In this document: positions 1-5,157 of the stretch, one piece after another
How positions within the stretch are numbered: the first letter of the stretch is position 1
How the letters are laid out: each line of letters begins with the position of its first letter
Assembly (NCBI GenBank): GCA_018712665.1
Contig: DVGP01000147.1
Location: 1-5,183, forward strand
Length of the DNA stretch: 5,183 nt
Direction: 5' to 3'
DNA from: Candidatus Pelethomonas intestinigallinarum
Lineage (GTDB): Bacteria; Bacillota; Clostridia; Oscillospirales; Oscillospiraceae
Notes under the pieces: model-generated
The model's database searches: none
The model's input: only the letters and a program-made list of their open reading frames with translations
Told to the model about the DNA's origin: nothing
Translations under genes and position numbers: made by a program

Positions 1-971
1 TCCTTCAGGTACTGCTTGGCGGCGTCGCGGCCCTGGCCCAGACGGGTCTCGCCCATGGCGAACCAGGACCCGGACTTCTGCACCAGATCCAGCTTCACCC
101 CCAGGTCCAGCAGCTCGCCCAGCAGGCTGATGCCCTCGCCGTACATGATGTCGAACTCCGCCTCCCGGAAGGGGGGAGCCATCTTGTTCTTGACGACCTT
201 GGCCCGGGTGCGGTTGCCGATGACCTCGCCGCCGGACTTCAAGGTCTCCACCCGGCGCACGTCGATGCGGACGGAGGCGTAGAACTTCAAGGCCCGGCCG
301 CCGGTGGTGACCTCCGGGTTGCCGTACATGACCCCCACCTTCTCACGGAGCTGGTTGATGAAGACCACGATGCACTTGGTCTTGCTGATGGCGCCGGCCA
401 GCTTCCGCAGGGCCTGGCTCATGAGCCGGGCGTGGAGGCCCACATAGCTGTCCCCCATCTCGCCCTCGATCTCCGCCCGGGGCACCAGGGCCGCCACGGA
501 GTCCACCACCACCACGTCCACGGCCCCGGACCGGACCAGGGCCTCGGTGATCTCCAGGGCCTGCTCGCCGGTGTCCGGCTGAGAGACCAGCATGTCGTCG
601 ATATTCACCCCCAGGGCCCGGGCGTAGCCGGGGTCCAGGGCGTGCTCCGCGTCCACGAAGGCCACCTCGCCCCCCTGCTTCTGGGCCTGGGCCAGGATGT
701 GGAGGGCCAGGGTGGTCTTGCCCGAGGACTCAGGGCCGTAGATCTCCACGATCCGCCCCCGGGGCACGCCGCCGATGCCCAGAGCCAGGTCCAGGGCCAG
801 GGAGCCGGTGGAGATGGCCTCAATGTTCATCGCGTTCATCTGGTCCCCCAGGCGCATGATGGAGCCCTTGCCGTACATCTTCTCGATCTGGCTCATGGCG
901 GTCTGGATGGCCTGCTTCTTGTCGCTGGCCGGGGCCGCCGTCTTGGCCTGGGAGGATTTTTTCTCTGCCAT
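1..971 (-). CDS. recA: RecA recombinase, 3' end cut by the window edge
   Basis: RecA forms ATP-dependent filaments on single-stranded DNA, carries out strand exchange in homologous recombination, and promotes LexA self-cleavage in the SOS response. The reading frame is open for 323 codons and runs off the left edge. Visible landmarks are the Walker A motif GPESSGKTT (residues 79-87), DAEHALDP with the expected catalytic Glu at about 109, Walker B VVVVDSVAALVP (153-164), and the L2/core stretch INQLREKVGVMYGNPE followed by TTGGRALKFYASVR (about 205-235). The match to the family is continuous with no frameshift. Bacterial RecA is usually about 345-355 residues, so roughly the last 20-30 codons (the acidic C-terminal tail) are missing. 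The start is MAEKKSSQ, preceded by AAGAGGAG 7 nt upstream. The gene lies about 30 nt after a decayed small gene that follows prmC, so it may be co-transcribed with prmC. Product identity is essentially certain. Confidence 0.99.
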   Translation of the reverse strand, partial: MAEKKSSQAKTAAPASDKKQAIQTAMSQIEKMYGKGSIMRLGDQMNAMNIEAISTGSLALDLALGIGGVPRGRIVEIYGPESSGKTTLALHILAQAQKQGGEVAFVDAEHALDPGYARALGVNIDDMLVSQPDTGEQALEITEALVRSGAVDVVVVDSVAALVPRAEIEGEMGDSYVGLHARLMSQALRKLAGAISKTKCIVVFINQLREKVGVMYGNPEVTTGGRALKFYASVRIDVRRVETLKSGGEVIGNRTRAKVVKNKMAPPFREAEFDIMYGEGISLLGELLDLGVKLDLVQKSGSWFAMGETRLGQGRDAAKQYLK

Positions 972-978
972 GTTCTCT

Positions 979-986
979 CTCCTCTT
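979..986 (-). promoter_or_regulatory. Ribosome binding site of recA
   Basis: On the minus strand AAGAGGAG lies 7 nt before the recA ATG and fixes that start. No GAAC-N4-GTTC (Firmicute SOS box) pattern is visible from here back to the prmC stop. Confidence 0.85.
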
Positions 987-1000
987 TTGTATGGTAAATT

Positions 1001-1165
1001 TTATTTTTCTTTCTCAGCCTCAGCTCTATGTCCCGCGCATCGGCCGCGCGCTTGAGAAGCTCCGCCGCCGCAGCCGGGGCAGCAGTCCCCAAGGGTCATG
1101 GTGCGCAGGCCGCAGTTCAGGCCGCACAGGGACAAAAAACGGTCCTGCCGGTGAAATCCTCTCAT
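1001..1165 (-). pseudogene. Internally deleted remnant of a CGLNC-type (DUF3795-like) Cys-rich small protein
   Basis: An ATG overlaps the prmC stop by one base (TGATG) and opens a 54-codon frame ending in TAA. Residues 13-35 carry LSLCGLNCGL and CCPGCGGG, which resemble the N-terminus of Cys-rich clostridial proteins of the DUF3795 type. As I recall them, those are well over 100 residues long with more Cys motifs. After the Gly run the frame turns to Arg/Ala-rich sequence with no family resemblance. One nucleotide out of phase, positions 1065-1006 read AELLKRAADARDIELRLRKK, which looks like the basic C-terminal end I remember for the same family. One added A in the A-run near 1004-1008 would place a stop right after it. 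I infer that the middle of the gene was deleted with a frame change. The family's function is unknown; the cysteines suggest metal binding. The alternative is an intact 54-residue peptide. Family assignment is from memory and moderately sure. Confidence 0.58.
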
Positions 1166-2031
1166 CAGATCTCGTCCAGCAGGGTGCCGTACACCACCCG
1201 GGGAATGCCCTGGTTGTCCTGCACGACGTTGATGTCGCCAAAGCCCTGGGCCCGCATCATCCGCAGCACTGTGTCCGCCTGACCGGCGCCCACCTCGAAG
1301 TACAGCCGGCCGCCGGTGACCAGGGCCCCCCGCCAGTAGGTGATGATGGCGGTGTAGAAGTCGTAGCCGTCCTCCCCGCCGCACAGGGCCAGGTGGGGCT
1401 CAAAGTCCTTCACCGAGTTCTCCAGCGCGTCCACCTCCGCCCGGGGTATGTAGGGGGGATTGGAGACGATGCACTGAAACTCCCCGATGGCCCGGGGCGG
1501 CGGCTGCATGGCGTCCATCAGCATGACGGAGACCTGGCCGGTGAGGTTGTTGCGGCGAATGTTCTGGCGGCAGACCCGCACAGCCCCCTCGGAGATCTCC
1601 CCCAGCAGCACCCGGCACTCCGGGGCGTTGGCAGCCAGGGCCAGGCCGATGCACCCGCTGCCGGCGCACAGGTCCAGGACCCGGCACTTGCCCAGACCCT
1701 GGATATACTCGATGGCCTCGTGGGCCAGGACCTCTGTGTCCACCCGGGGAATCAGCACCGACTCGTTGATGTCCAGGGGCAGGCCGTAGAACTCCCACTC
1801 TCCGATGAGGTAGGCCACCGGCTCCCCGTGGAGGTGGCGGTCCACCAGCTGGAGGACGGTTTCCTCCGTCTCCGGGGTCACGTAGAGCTGGGCGTCCCGG
1901 TAGAATTCCTCCCGGGTCTTGCCGCTGCCGGCGCAGACCAGCTCCCGGGCCTCCAGACCGGCGCCGGGATAGCCCGCCTGCTTCAGCCGGCGCCGGATGT
2001 CCAGATACAGATTGTTGTACGTAATGGCCAT
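1165..2031 (-). CDS. prmC: PrmC, release factor glutamine N5-methyltransferase
   Basis: PrmC (HemK) uses S-adenosylmethionine to methylate the Gln of the GGQ motif in release factors RF1 and RF2, which raises termination efficiency; it is cytoplasmic. The 288-residue product matches the family's usual 275-290. The N-terminal helical domain spans about 1-75, followed by the conserved junction GEPVAYLIGEWEFYGL (69-84) and NESVLIPRVDTEVL (89-102). The latter has Val97 where most relatives have Pro. The SAM site is VLDLCAGSGCIGLALA (118-133), and the catalytic, substrate-binding NPPY is at 191-194. The frame extends eight codons further upstream, but I start at MAITYNN because GGAGAG sits 7 nt before it. 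It follows the DUF1385 gene with a 63-nt gap and overlaps the next frame by one base. In many Clostridia prfA sits beside DUF1385-prmC; here it is not downstream. Confidence 0.96.
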   Translation of the reverse strand: MAITYNNLYLDIRRRLKQAGYPGAGLEARELVCAGSGKTREEFYRDAQLYVTPETEETVLQLVDRHLHGEPVAYLIGEWEFYGLPLDINESVLIPRVDTEVLAHEAIEYIQGLGKCRVLDLCAGSGCIGLALAANAPECRVLLGEISEGAVRVCRQNIRRNNLTGQVSVMLMDAMQPPPRAIGEFQCIVSNPPYIPRAEVDALENSVKDFEPHLALCGGEDGYDFYTAIITYWRGALVTGGRLYFEVGAGQADTVLRMMRAQGFGDINVVQDNQGIPRVVYGTLLDEI

Positions 2032-2034
2032 GGT

Positions 2035-2042
2035 CTCTCTCC
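2035..2042 (-). promoter_or_regulatory. Ribosome binding site that sets the prmC start
   Basis: On the minus strand GGAGAGAG lies just before the ATG at 2031, with GGAG 7 nt away. The in-frame ATG eight codons further upstream (2055) has no comparable site and would read through the hairpin at 2045-2064, so the shorter start is preferred. Confidence 0.75.
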
Positions 2043-2044
2043 AT

Positions 2045-2064
2045 CGGGTCCACACACAGACCCG
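2045..2064 (-). repeat. Small hairpin in the prmC leader
   Basis: Perfect 6+6 bp inverted repeat (CGGGTC / GACCCG) around an 8-nt TG-repeat loop, lying 2-3 nt upstream of the prmC Shine-Dalgarno site on the transcribed strand. There is no U-run after it, so it is not a terminator. It may be chance, or may mildly affect translation of prmC after the DUF1385 stop. Confidence 0.4.
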
Positions 2065-2094
2065 CGCTGAATTTTTGATGAATTGACCGCCGCG

Positions 2095-3060
2095 TTACCA
2101 GCGATCCTTCCCCTTCTCCTTGGGGATGACCCGCTTCATGGCTTCAATGGCCACCTCGATCATGGAGTCGTCCGGCTCGTTGGTGGTGAAGTTCTGCATC
2201 CACAGGCCGGGCCGGGCCAGGAAGTTGGTTACCGGGTTGTCGTGGCCCCCCACGTAGCGGTTGAACTCGTAGGTGATGCCCACCACCAGGGGCAGCAGCA
2301 GGAGCTGAATCAGCATCCGCAGGAACACGTTGTCCACCGGAAACAGGGCGAAGATCACGGTATTGATGAGGATGGCCACGATGATGACCACCAGCATGAA
2401 GCTGGTGCCGCAGCGGGGGTGGTGCTTGGGCATGGGCCGGACGTTGTCCACCGTCAGCTCCAGGCCCCGCTCGTAGCAGAAGATGGTTTTGTGCTCCGCC
2501 CCGTGATAGGAGAAGAGGCGGCGGATGTCCTTCATCCGGGACACCAGGATCAGGTAGGTCATGAAGATGGCGATGCGCAGCACCGCGTCCACCAGGTTGC
2601 GGATCAGGACGCTGTCCGTCACCAGCTCCACCAGGCTGGCCAGGAAGGTGGGCAGCATCATGAACAGGCCGATGGAAAAGGCCACCGCCACCACCACGGA
2701 GAAGGCGATGACCGCCTTCTCCACCTTCTCGTTGCCCAGCTTCTCGTCCAGCCACTTCTCAAACTTGGAGGGTTCCTCCGCCGACAGGTCCTCCTCAGGG
2801 TAGAAGTCCGCGGAGAACATCAGGGCCTTCACCCCCCGGTACATGCTGTCCAGGAAGGTGACGCTGCCCCGGATCAGGGGAAGCCCCAGGATCGGGTAGC
2901 GGTCCCGGACCAGCTTCAGCTCCTCCTCCCGGACCACCAGTCCCTCGGGGCTTCGGACCACAATGGCCTGCTTCTCCGGGCCCCGCATGAGGATGCCCTC
3001 AATCAGCGCCTGTCCGCCGATGGTGGTGCGGAAGGCGCCGCTGTTTTCCTTTTCTGTCAT
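2095..3060 (-). CDS. DUF1385 (YqhQ-like) integral membrane protein
   Basis: 321-residue protein of the DUF1385 family, of which Bacillus subtilis YqhQ is a member of similar length. The family has no established biochemical function. The N-terminal segment carries the signature GGQALIEGILMRGP (15-28) and IRGSVTFLDSMYRG (63-76). Four hydrophobic segments follow at about 116-140, 157-175, 220-240 and 247-264. Between the second and third lie SYHGAEHKTIFCYE (184-197) and PKHHPRCGTSFM (211-222). Their His, Glu and Cys residues are typical of the family and could bind a metal, which is inference. The start has AAAGG 7 nt upstream and sits about 22 nt after the predicted transcription start of a good promoter. 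The gene heads a likely transcript with prmC, the neighbour it has in many Clostridia. Family identity is very secure; role unknown. Confidence 0.93.
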   Translation of the reverse strand: MTEKENSGAFRTTIGGQALIEGILMRGPEKQAIVVRSPEGLVVREEELKLVRDRYPILGLPLIRGSVTFLDSMYRGVKALMFSADFYPEEDLSAEEPSKFEKWLDEKLGNEKVEKAVIAFSVVVAVAFSIGLFMMLPTFLASLVELVTDSVLIRNLVDAVLRIAIFMTYLILVSRMKDIRRLFSYHGAEHKTIFCYERGLELTVDNVRPMPKHHPRCGTSFMLVVIIVAILINTVIFALFPVDNVFLRMLIQLLLLPLVVGITYEFNRYVGGHDNPVTNFLARPGLWMQNFTTNEPDDSMIEVAIEAMKRVIPKEKGKDRW

Positions 3061-3088
3061 AGTTCAGCCTTTCTCTTTGTTGAAATCA

Positions 3089-3117
3089 AGTATAGCACAG
3101 GCGGGAACAAATTGCAA
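3089..3117 (-). promoter_or_regulatory. Sigma-A-type promoter for DUF1385-prmC (possibly through recA)
   Basis: On the minus strand there is a -35 TTGCAA (3117-3112), a 17-nt spacer, and a -10 TATACT (3094-3089) preceded by TG one base upstream (extended -10). The predicted start of transcription is near 3082, giving a leader of about 22 nt with the AAAGG ribosome site at 3072-3068. It is the only convincing promoter in the window, and an inverted repeat covers its -35 box. Confidence 0.8.
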
Positions 3118-3126
3118 CATTTGTTC
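3105..3126. promoter_or_regulatory. Operator-like inverted repeat over the -35 box
   Basis: Perfect 8+8 bp dyad, GAACAAAT (3105-3112) and ATTTGTTC (3119-3126), separated by 6 bp. The -35 hexamer of the DUF1385 promoter (3112-3117) sits at its centre, so a dimeric repressor bound here would block polymerase. It also starts 11 nt after the kinase stop. As a minus-strand terminator it is poor: the stem is A/T-rich and is followed by CCCGCC, not a U-run. On the plus strand it is followed by TTTTATT, but no plus-strand gene ends here. The operator reading is favoured; the regulator is unknown. Confidence 0.55.
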
Positions 3127-3136
3127 TTTTATTCTG

Positions 3137-4573
3137 TTACGCCCTGGGCAGGGTGATGGTGACCAGGCAGCCGCCGCCCTCGGCGTTGCCGATGTCGAAG
3201 GTGCCGCCGTGGAGGTGTATGATCTCGTCGCACACCGCCAGGCCGATGCCGCTGCCCCGGGCCTTGGAGGAGCCCTTGTAGAACTTCTGCTTGACGAAGG
3301 GCAGCTCCGCCTCGGGGATGCCGGGGCCATAGTCGCGAACGGTGATGATGATGCGCCCCTCATCCCCCCGGACAGCGGCGTCGATGCGCTTCCCGGCGCC
3401 GCCGTGCTTGGCGGCGTTGTCCAGCACGTTGCAGAATACCTGCTTGAGCCGCTCCGGGTCCCCGGGGATGGGGTCGAAGAGCTCGTCCCCGCCGTCGTAG
3501 GTCAGTTCAATGGACTCCTGCTTGAACAGCTCCCGGTAGGTGTAAATGGCGTCCTCGAACTCCGCCTGGAGGTCCACCTGTTCGATACTCAAGGTGAAGC
3601 GGCCATCCTCCATCTTGGAGAAGTCCAGCAGCTCCTCCACCATGGTGGTGAGGCGGCGGGACTCCTTGAGGATGATGTGTACGCCCCGGCGGCGCTGCTC
3701 GCTGTCCCCGCCGCCGGTTTTCTCCAGCTCCAGCAGGGTCTCCCCCCAGCCGTTGATGGCGGTGAGGGGGGTGCGCAGCTCGTGGGAGACGGAGGAGATG
3801 AACTCGCTTTTGATCTTCTCGCTCTTGGCGATCTTGCCGGACATGTCGTTGATGGCGTCAATGAGCTGGCCGATCTCGTCCTGATAGTGGTTCTCCATCT
3901 GGGCGCCGTAGCTGCCGCCTGCGATGCGCTTGGCGGTCTCCGTCACCTCCGCCACCGGCTCCACCACGTTGTTGATGAACACCATGTTGGACACGTACAC
4001 CATGGTCAGGGCCAGCAGCAGAAGGGCTGCCGCCACGGCCACGGTGATGAGAATCTCCCGCTGGACGGCGGACATGGAGGTGACGTAGCGCAGGGCGCCC
4101 TGGACCCTGCCGTTGACCACCAGCGGCGCGCACACGGACATGATGTGCTCCCCGGTGCTGGGGTCCACCCCCCGGTAGTCCGTGAGCACCCCGTTCTGAA
4201 GGGCGCCGGTGATGTCCGTGGTATCCGGGGTCAGGCCCGTGGTCAGGCCGCTGGAGCTGCTGATGATCCGGCCGCTGTCTCCGATGACCTGGACCTCGAG
4301 AAAGTCCTTTTCAGTAAACTCCTGGGTGAAGCGGGTGGCATACTGGTTGAACTCCGCGTAGCTGTTCATGGAGAAGGTGGTAAAGTAATCGCTGGCGTGG
4401 ACCGCCCGGGTCCGCAGTCCGTCCAGCATCATGTTGTAGTAGTAGTTCACCATGATCACGCAGAAGGTCATAGCCACCAGAACAGCCACTACAAAGATGG
4501 GGCTCAGGGAGTTCACCAGCCACCGCTTGCGGAGGCCGTAGATCTTGGTGGTCTGCTTTTCTGTTTTTCCCAT
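3137..4573 (-). CDS. Membrane-bound sensor histidine kinase (HAMP, HisKA, HATPase)
   Basis: 478-residue two-component sensor kinase that autophosphorylates a His and passes the phosphate to a response regulator. Order of parts: a basic N-terminus, transmembrane helix 1 (about 20-42), an extracytoplasmic sensor region of about 125 residues (47-172) that may be Cache-like, transmembrane helix 2 (about 173-196), a HAMP linker (about 199-252), the HisKA H-box SVSHELRTPLTAI (phospho-acceptor His264), then the ATPase domain with N-box NVLDNAAKHG (382-391), G1 DYGPGIP (414-420), F-box FYKG (431-434) and G2 GSGIGLAVCDE (440-450). All motifs are intact. The start has AAAGGAGG 6 nt upstream. It resembles PhoR/ResE/WalK-type kinases, but the ligand cannot be read from sequence. 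No response regulator lies within the 610 bp upstream or directly downstream, where the DUF1385 promoter begins. A partner may lie beyond 5183 or elsewhere. Confidence 0.95.
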   Translation of the reverse strand: MGKTEKQTTKIYGLRKRWLVNSLSPIFVVAVLVAMTFCVIMVNYYYNMMLDGLRTRAVHASDYFTTFSMNSYAEFNQYATRFTQEFTEKDFLEVQVIGDSGRIISSSSGLTTGLTPDTTDITGALQNGVLTDYRGVDPSTGEHIMSVCAPLVVNGRVQGALRYVTSMSAVQREILITVAVAAALLLLALTMVYVSNMVFINNVVEPVAEVTETAKRIAGGSYGAQMENHYQDEIGQLIDAINDMSGKIAKSEKIKSEFISSVSHELRTPLTAINGWGETLLELEKTGGGDSEQRRRGVHIILKESRRLTTMVEELLDFSKMEDGRFTLSIEQVDLQAEFEDAIYTYRELFKQESIELTYDGGDELFDPIPGDPERLKQVFCNVLDNAAKHGGAGKRIDAAVRGDEGRIIITVRDYGPGIPEAELPFVKQKFYKGSSKARGSGIGLAVCDEIIHLHGGTFDIGNAEGGGCLVTITLPRA

Positions 4574-4579
4574 CAGCGG

Positions 4580-4587
4580 CCTCCTTT
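4580..4587 (-). promoter_or_regulatory. Strong ribosome binding site of the histidine kinase gene
   Basis: AAAGGAGG on the minus strand, 6 nt before the ATG, is a near-perfect anti-16S match and sets the start. I could not find a convincing -35/-10 pair in the next 150 nt upstream. Confidence 0.85.
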
Positions 4588-4619
4588 CTTTTTCTCACGG
4601 ATCGCTGCCATTCTGGCCG

Positions 4620-4667
4620 AAGCCCGTTTTTGATTTTTCTGTGCCAACGCATGGCACCGATGGGCTT
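4620..4667. repeat. Nested inverted repeat in the kinase leader
   Basis: Outer arms AAGCCC (4620-4625) and GGGCTT (4662-4667) enclose an inner perfect hairpin GTGCCA / TGGCAC (4641-4646, 4652-4657) with a 5-nt loop. It lies 47 nt upstream of the kinase start. On the minus strand the inner hairpin is followed by an A-rich run, so it is not an intrinsic terminator for that strand. Confidence 0.5.
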
Positions 4668-4693
4668 AGATTCGCGTATCGCGGGGCGGGTGG

Positions 4694-4735
4694 GGGAGAA
4701 ACATTTTTCTCCCGAATCGGTACTATTCTATTCGG
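4694..4735. repeat. Overlapping inverted repeats with a short direct repeat
   Basis: A perfect 8+8 bp hairpin, GGGAGAAA (4694-4701) / TTTCTCCC (4706-4713) with a CATT loop, overlaps by two bases a second dyad CCGAAT (4712-4717) / ATTCGG (4730-4735). The two cannot form fully at the same time. TCGGTAC occurs twice 15 bp apart (4717-4723 and 4732-4738). Confidence 0.55.
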
Positions 4736-4756
4736 TACCTCCCGGGCCTCCCCGGC

Positions 4757-4766
4757 CCAGGCCTGG
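4757..4766. repeat. 10-bp perfect palindrome
   Basis: CCAGGCCTGG, followed on the plus strand by a run of five T. It is too short and loop-free to act as a terminator hairpin alone, but it is part of the palindrome-rich block. Confidence 0.4.
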
Positions 4767-4774
4767 TTTTTGTG

Positions 4775-4823
4775 GGGACTACCCGTCCCTTCACCTCGGG
4801 AGTATCGGGGGCTACCCGCCCCC
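4775..4823. repeat. Twin hairpins with identical TACCC loops
   Basis: Hairpin 1 has stem GGGAC/GTCCC (4775-4779, 4785-4789) and loop TACCC. Hairpin 2 has stem GGGGGC/GCCCCC (4807-4812, 4818-4823) and the same loop TACCC. They are 17 bp apart. Next to the closing C-G pair, hairpin 1 has an A-T pair and hairpin 2 a G-C pair, a compensated change that preserves the stem. This suggests duplicated copies of one structural unit under selection for pairing. Confidence 0.6.
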
Positions 4824-4832
4824 GCACCCCGG

Positions 4833-4862
4833 GGTTCACTTTTGGACGCCCAAAAGTGAACC
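4833..4862. repeat. 13+13 bp perfect hairpin
   Basis: The strongest inverted repeat in the window. The left arm GGTTCACTTTTGG (4833-4845) and the right arm (4850-4862) are perfect reverse complements around an ACGC loop. It directly overlaps a 10-bp palindrome ACCCCGGGGT (4826-4835). Neither strand has a following U-run long enough for a classic terminator. A repeat-element end, a protein site or an RNA stem are all possible. Confidence 0.7.
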
Positions 4863-4871
4863 GAAAAACCG

Positions 4872-4890
4872 CCAAAACCAATGGTTTTGG
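4872..4890. repeat. 19-bp palindrome
   Basis: CCAAAACCA (4872-4880) and TGGTTTTGG (4882-4890) are perfect reverse complements around a single central A. It lies 9 bp from the 13-bp hairpin and shares the CCAAAA core with that hairpin's right arm. Confidence 0.6.
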
Positions 4891-4941
4891 ATTCCTTTGT
4901 CTTACCTAGTCTTTATCGGATTTGAGACATCTCCGAACAGA

Positions 4942-5024
4942 ATTAGATTTTTATCATCTAATCCGTGGCTGGGCTATCAACGAAACTCTGCCTGCCGGTC
5001 TGTTAAAGGGAGACATGTTTCGTT
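4942..5024. repeat. Two A/T-richer inverted repeats
   Basis: ATTAGAT (4942-4948) / ATCTAAT (4956-4962) with a 7-nt loop is followed by AACGAAAC (4979-4986) / GTTTCGTT (5017-5024) enclosing 30 nt. Both are perfect. They lie in the A/T-richer part of the block, which has a different composition from the hairpins on either side. Confidence 0.5.
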
Positions 5025-5032
5025 AGGGCTCT

Positions 5033-5105
5033 CGCCGGGAGTCCGGCGTACAAGTGTTTTCGCCAAAGGCGAAAACCTTGGCGCAAGGCGGGATTCATTC
5101 CCGCC
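5033..5105. repeat. Tandem run of four short-loop hairpins
   Basis: In order: CGCCGG/CCGGCG (5033-5048, loop GAGT); GTTTTCGCC/GGCGAAAAC (5056-5076, loop AAA); CCTTG/CAAGG (5076-5088, loop GCG); GGCGGGA/TCCCGCC (5087-5105, loop TTCAT). All are perfect. The last three abut or overlap by 1-2 bases, leaving almost no unpaired spacer. The 9-bp stem with a 3-nt loop is the most stable of them. Confidence 0.6.
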
Positions 5106-5128
5106 GCGCAGGTAAAATTGATAGGGGT

Positions 5129-5157
5129 CCCCGGACAGTCCGCAGGACTGGCTGGGG
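5129..5157. repeat. Two-tier stem with a symmetric internal loop
   Basis: Outer CCCC/GGGG (5129-5132, 5154-5157) and inner CAGTCC/GGACTG (5136-5141, 5145-5150) are separated by 3 nt on each side, with a GCA apical loop. The even 3x3 internal loop is typical of a folded RNA element. A further GGGGC/GCCCC pair (5170-5183) runs to the window edge and may continue beyond it. Confidence 0.5.

Noticed and set aside
998..1003. TAAAAT as a -10 box for recA on the minus strand
   Set aside because: No acceptable -35 hexamer 16-18 nt upstream; the A-rich run alone explains it.
2029..2055. Longer prmC start eight codons upstream
   Set aside because: No ribosome site before it, whereas GGAGAG is well placed before the shorter start, which also fits the family's N-terminus.
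432..2070. Long plus-strand frames opposite recA and prmC
   Set aside because: They are His/Gln/Gly/Val-rich antisense shadows of GC-rich coding DNA; the minus-strand genes there match known families throughout.
3105..3126. Intrinsic terminator of the histidine kinase gene
   Set aside because: The stem is A/T-rich with only one G-C pair per arm end and a second inside, and it is followed on the transcribed strand by CCCGCC, not a U-run; it fits an operator better.
2083..4633. Very long plus-strand frames opposite the DUF1385 and kinase genes
   Set aside because: Same antisense-shadow effect; composition is not protein-like and both minus-strand genes have complete family motifs.
4630..5115. 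161-codon plus-strand open frame in the right-hand block
   Set aside because: It is Pro/Gly/Arg-rich, runs through many perfect hairpins, has no good ribosome site and no recognisable domain; GC-rich DNA gives such frames by chance.
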